DNA of 35,258 nt from Lachnospiraceae bacterium (GTDB lineage Bacteria > Bacillota > Clostridia > Lachnospirales > Lachnospiraceae), in NCBI GenBank assembly GCA_024687305.1, contig JAILEQ010000052.1, forward strand, positions 1 to 35,258, in the 5' to 3' direction. Under the pieces are notes generated by a model. That model was not told where the DNA came from. It saw nothing but the letters and a program-made list of their open reading frames with translations, and searched no databases. Shown here piece after piece: positions 34,377 through 35,258 of the stretch; position 1 is the stretch's first letter, and each line of letters opens with the position of its first letter. The translations under genes and the position numbers were made by a program.

Positions 34377-35135
34377 TTATCGATAGATTGTCCATTGAGC
34401 AAGGATCGCATAGAGTTCTCTTATATAATAAGTGGGAAAGAGCACCAAAAGAGAGTGTCCCGCAATGCTTGAGTGAGCGATCCCAAGTTTTTTTGCTATA
34501 AGCCCTGCGCGGTAAAGGTGAAACTCGTTTGAAACGATGGCGATGTTTTCGTTAAGCCCTTCTTTTTCGATGAGTTCTTTGGAAAATTTAAGGTTTTCAC
34601 GGGTGTTGGTGGAGCGGTCTTCGAGGTAGAGCCTGTTCTCATCGATACCGTGAGAGACCATATAATCAAACATTCCCTTCGCTTCCGAGAAAGGTTCGTC
34701 GGGCCCCTGACCGCCGGAAAGAACGCATTTCGTGTCGGGATGATCGTTCATGAACTTAATGGCAGCCTTCAGTCTGTTGGCGGTCATAAGGCTGGGACCG
34801 TAGAAATTTACTTTGCTTCCGAGTACGACGATTGTTTCTGTACCGTCGGGCTTTTTGTTTGCACCTTTGATGATACAGATCGATTCGACGAGCACAAGCA
34901 ATGCGGTTAACATAATGATGAAGCTGCCAATACGAACGAGCAGCCGTCCGATTTTTGATTTGCGAAGTTTACATAACCACACTTTGAACTTTTTCCAAAC
35001 AAGACCGAGGATGATAAATATCGTAAAAACGAGTATTCCGGTCCCGTTGCCGATATTGAATATACGGTATGTAAATATGGGAAGAATACACCAAATGTCG
35101 CCAAGTATGCCGATGATCAGAAAGAATATGTTCAT
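34377..35135 (-). CDS. YdcF/ElyC-family (DUF218) membrane protein
   Basis: This 252-residue protein has three or four N-terminal membrane helices (about 3-85) followed by a DUF218 domain: ETIVVLGSKVNFYGPSLM, a region ending CVLSGGQGPDEPFSEAKGM, DRSTNTRENLKFSKEL and IAIVSNEFHLYRAGLIAKK. These are the conserved G-S/G, S-G-G-Q, E-x-x-S-T-N-T and H-x-x-R-A motifs. E. coli relatives SanA, ElyC and YdcF affect envelope polysaccharide precursors, but the activity is not settled. GAGGGG lies 6 bases before ATG. A possible promoter (TTGCTT, then TAAACT about 17 bases on) is in the 78 bases upstream. Confidence 0.87.
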   Translation of the reverse strand: MNIFFLIIGILGDIWCILPIFTYRIFNIGNGTGILVFTIFIILGLVWKKFKVWLCKLRKSKIGRLLVRIGSFIIMLTALLVLVESICIIKGANKKPDGTETIVVLGSKVNFYGPSLMTANRLKAAIKFMNDHPDTKCVLSGGQGPDEPFSEAKGMFDYMVSHGIDENRLYLEDRSTNTRENLKFSKELIEKEGLNENIAIVSNEFHLYRAGLIAKKLGIAHSSIAGHSLLVLFPTYYIRELYAILAQWTIYR

Positions 35136-35213
35136 AGATTTCCCCTCATGCTTATTATGTCTGAGTTTATCATCTCCGATTTAAAAAGCAAGGCAGATAT
35201 GTTTAAAATTCGA

Positions 35214-35258
35214 TTAATTCGCGGTGATCGGCATGGTCCATATCGTTTCGTCTATAAA
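35214..35258 (-). CDS. Possible C-terminal end of an unidentified minus-strand gene (partial)
   Basis: Read from the window's edge, 14 codons (FIDETIWTMPITAN) lead to TAA at 35214-35216. This could be the tail of a gene upstream of the YdcF-family gene, but the fragment is too short to identify, and a chance open frame is equally possible. Confidence 0.25.
   Translation of the reverse strand, partial: FIDETIWTMPITAN

Overview
The window looks like chromosomal DNA of an anaerobic, motile, polysaccharide-using Firmicute, most likely a Lachnospiraceae member related to Butyrivibrio. This is inferred, not searched. Pointers are a cellobiose 2-epimerase very like the Ruminococcus albus enzyme, a clostridial-type aspartate kinase, a threonine operon with a phosphoglycerate-mutase-like protein in the homoserine kinase slot, a PrsW protease, a HelD-type helicase, strong Shine-Dalgarno sites (often CGGAGG) and a chemoreceptor. 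No transposase, integrase, tRNA, rRNA or CRISPR array was seen.

Layout. 1-5365 (+): the end of holA, a small exported protein, a DUF1653 protein, a 5'-nucleotidase ending in an array of three hairpins, a GT2 glycosyltransferase, cellobiose 2-epimerase and mannose-6-phosphate isomerase. 5340-7000 (-): a PAP2-type membrane phosphatase and a lipid kinase. 7163-8401 (+): glyA with its own promoter and terminator. 8604-12958 (+): promoter, ACT-domain regulator-like protein, homoserine dehydrogenase, probable homoserine kinase, aspartate kinase, terminator. 13018-13389 (+): a gene-free stretch with the best promoter in the window, four degenerate GGAGG-centred repeats and an intrinsic terminator. 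It looks like a free-standing, strongly transcribed small RNA of about 270 nt that I do not recognise.

13537-17774 (+): a tight four-gene operon of a membrane-anchored GH3-like protein with degraded catalytic motifs, a membrane histidine-kinase-like protein with Thr at the phosphoacceptor His position, a papain/C39-like cysteine peptidase and a PrsW-type intramembrane protease. Two apparent pseudoenzymes plus two proteases suggest an undescribed envelope-sensing or proteolytic signalling system. A convergent XRE regulator with a Cys-x3-Cys-x3-Cys motif follows. 18451-26390 (+): a flotillin-like SPFH protein, then an F-type ATP synthase operon (atpB, E, F, A, G, D, C). No separate delta gene is present. 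Instead a delta C-terminal-domain-like segment is joined to the N-terminus of alpha, and the delta N-terminal domain is absent. Subunit c has a signal-like leader and an alanine-rich motif replacing the usual glycine motif.

26432-32102 (+): a Cache hybrid histidine kinase ending in half of a second receiver domain, and a HelD-like helicase carrying an extra C-terminal domain resembling the N-terminal beta-sandwich of GH31 enzymes. 32178-35135 (-): a Cache/HAMP chemoreceptor and a YdcF-family membrane protein. The strongest candidates for new biology are the GGAGG-repeat RNA, the delta-alpha fusion, the pseudoenzyme/protease operon and the helicase-GH31N fusion.
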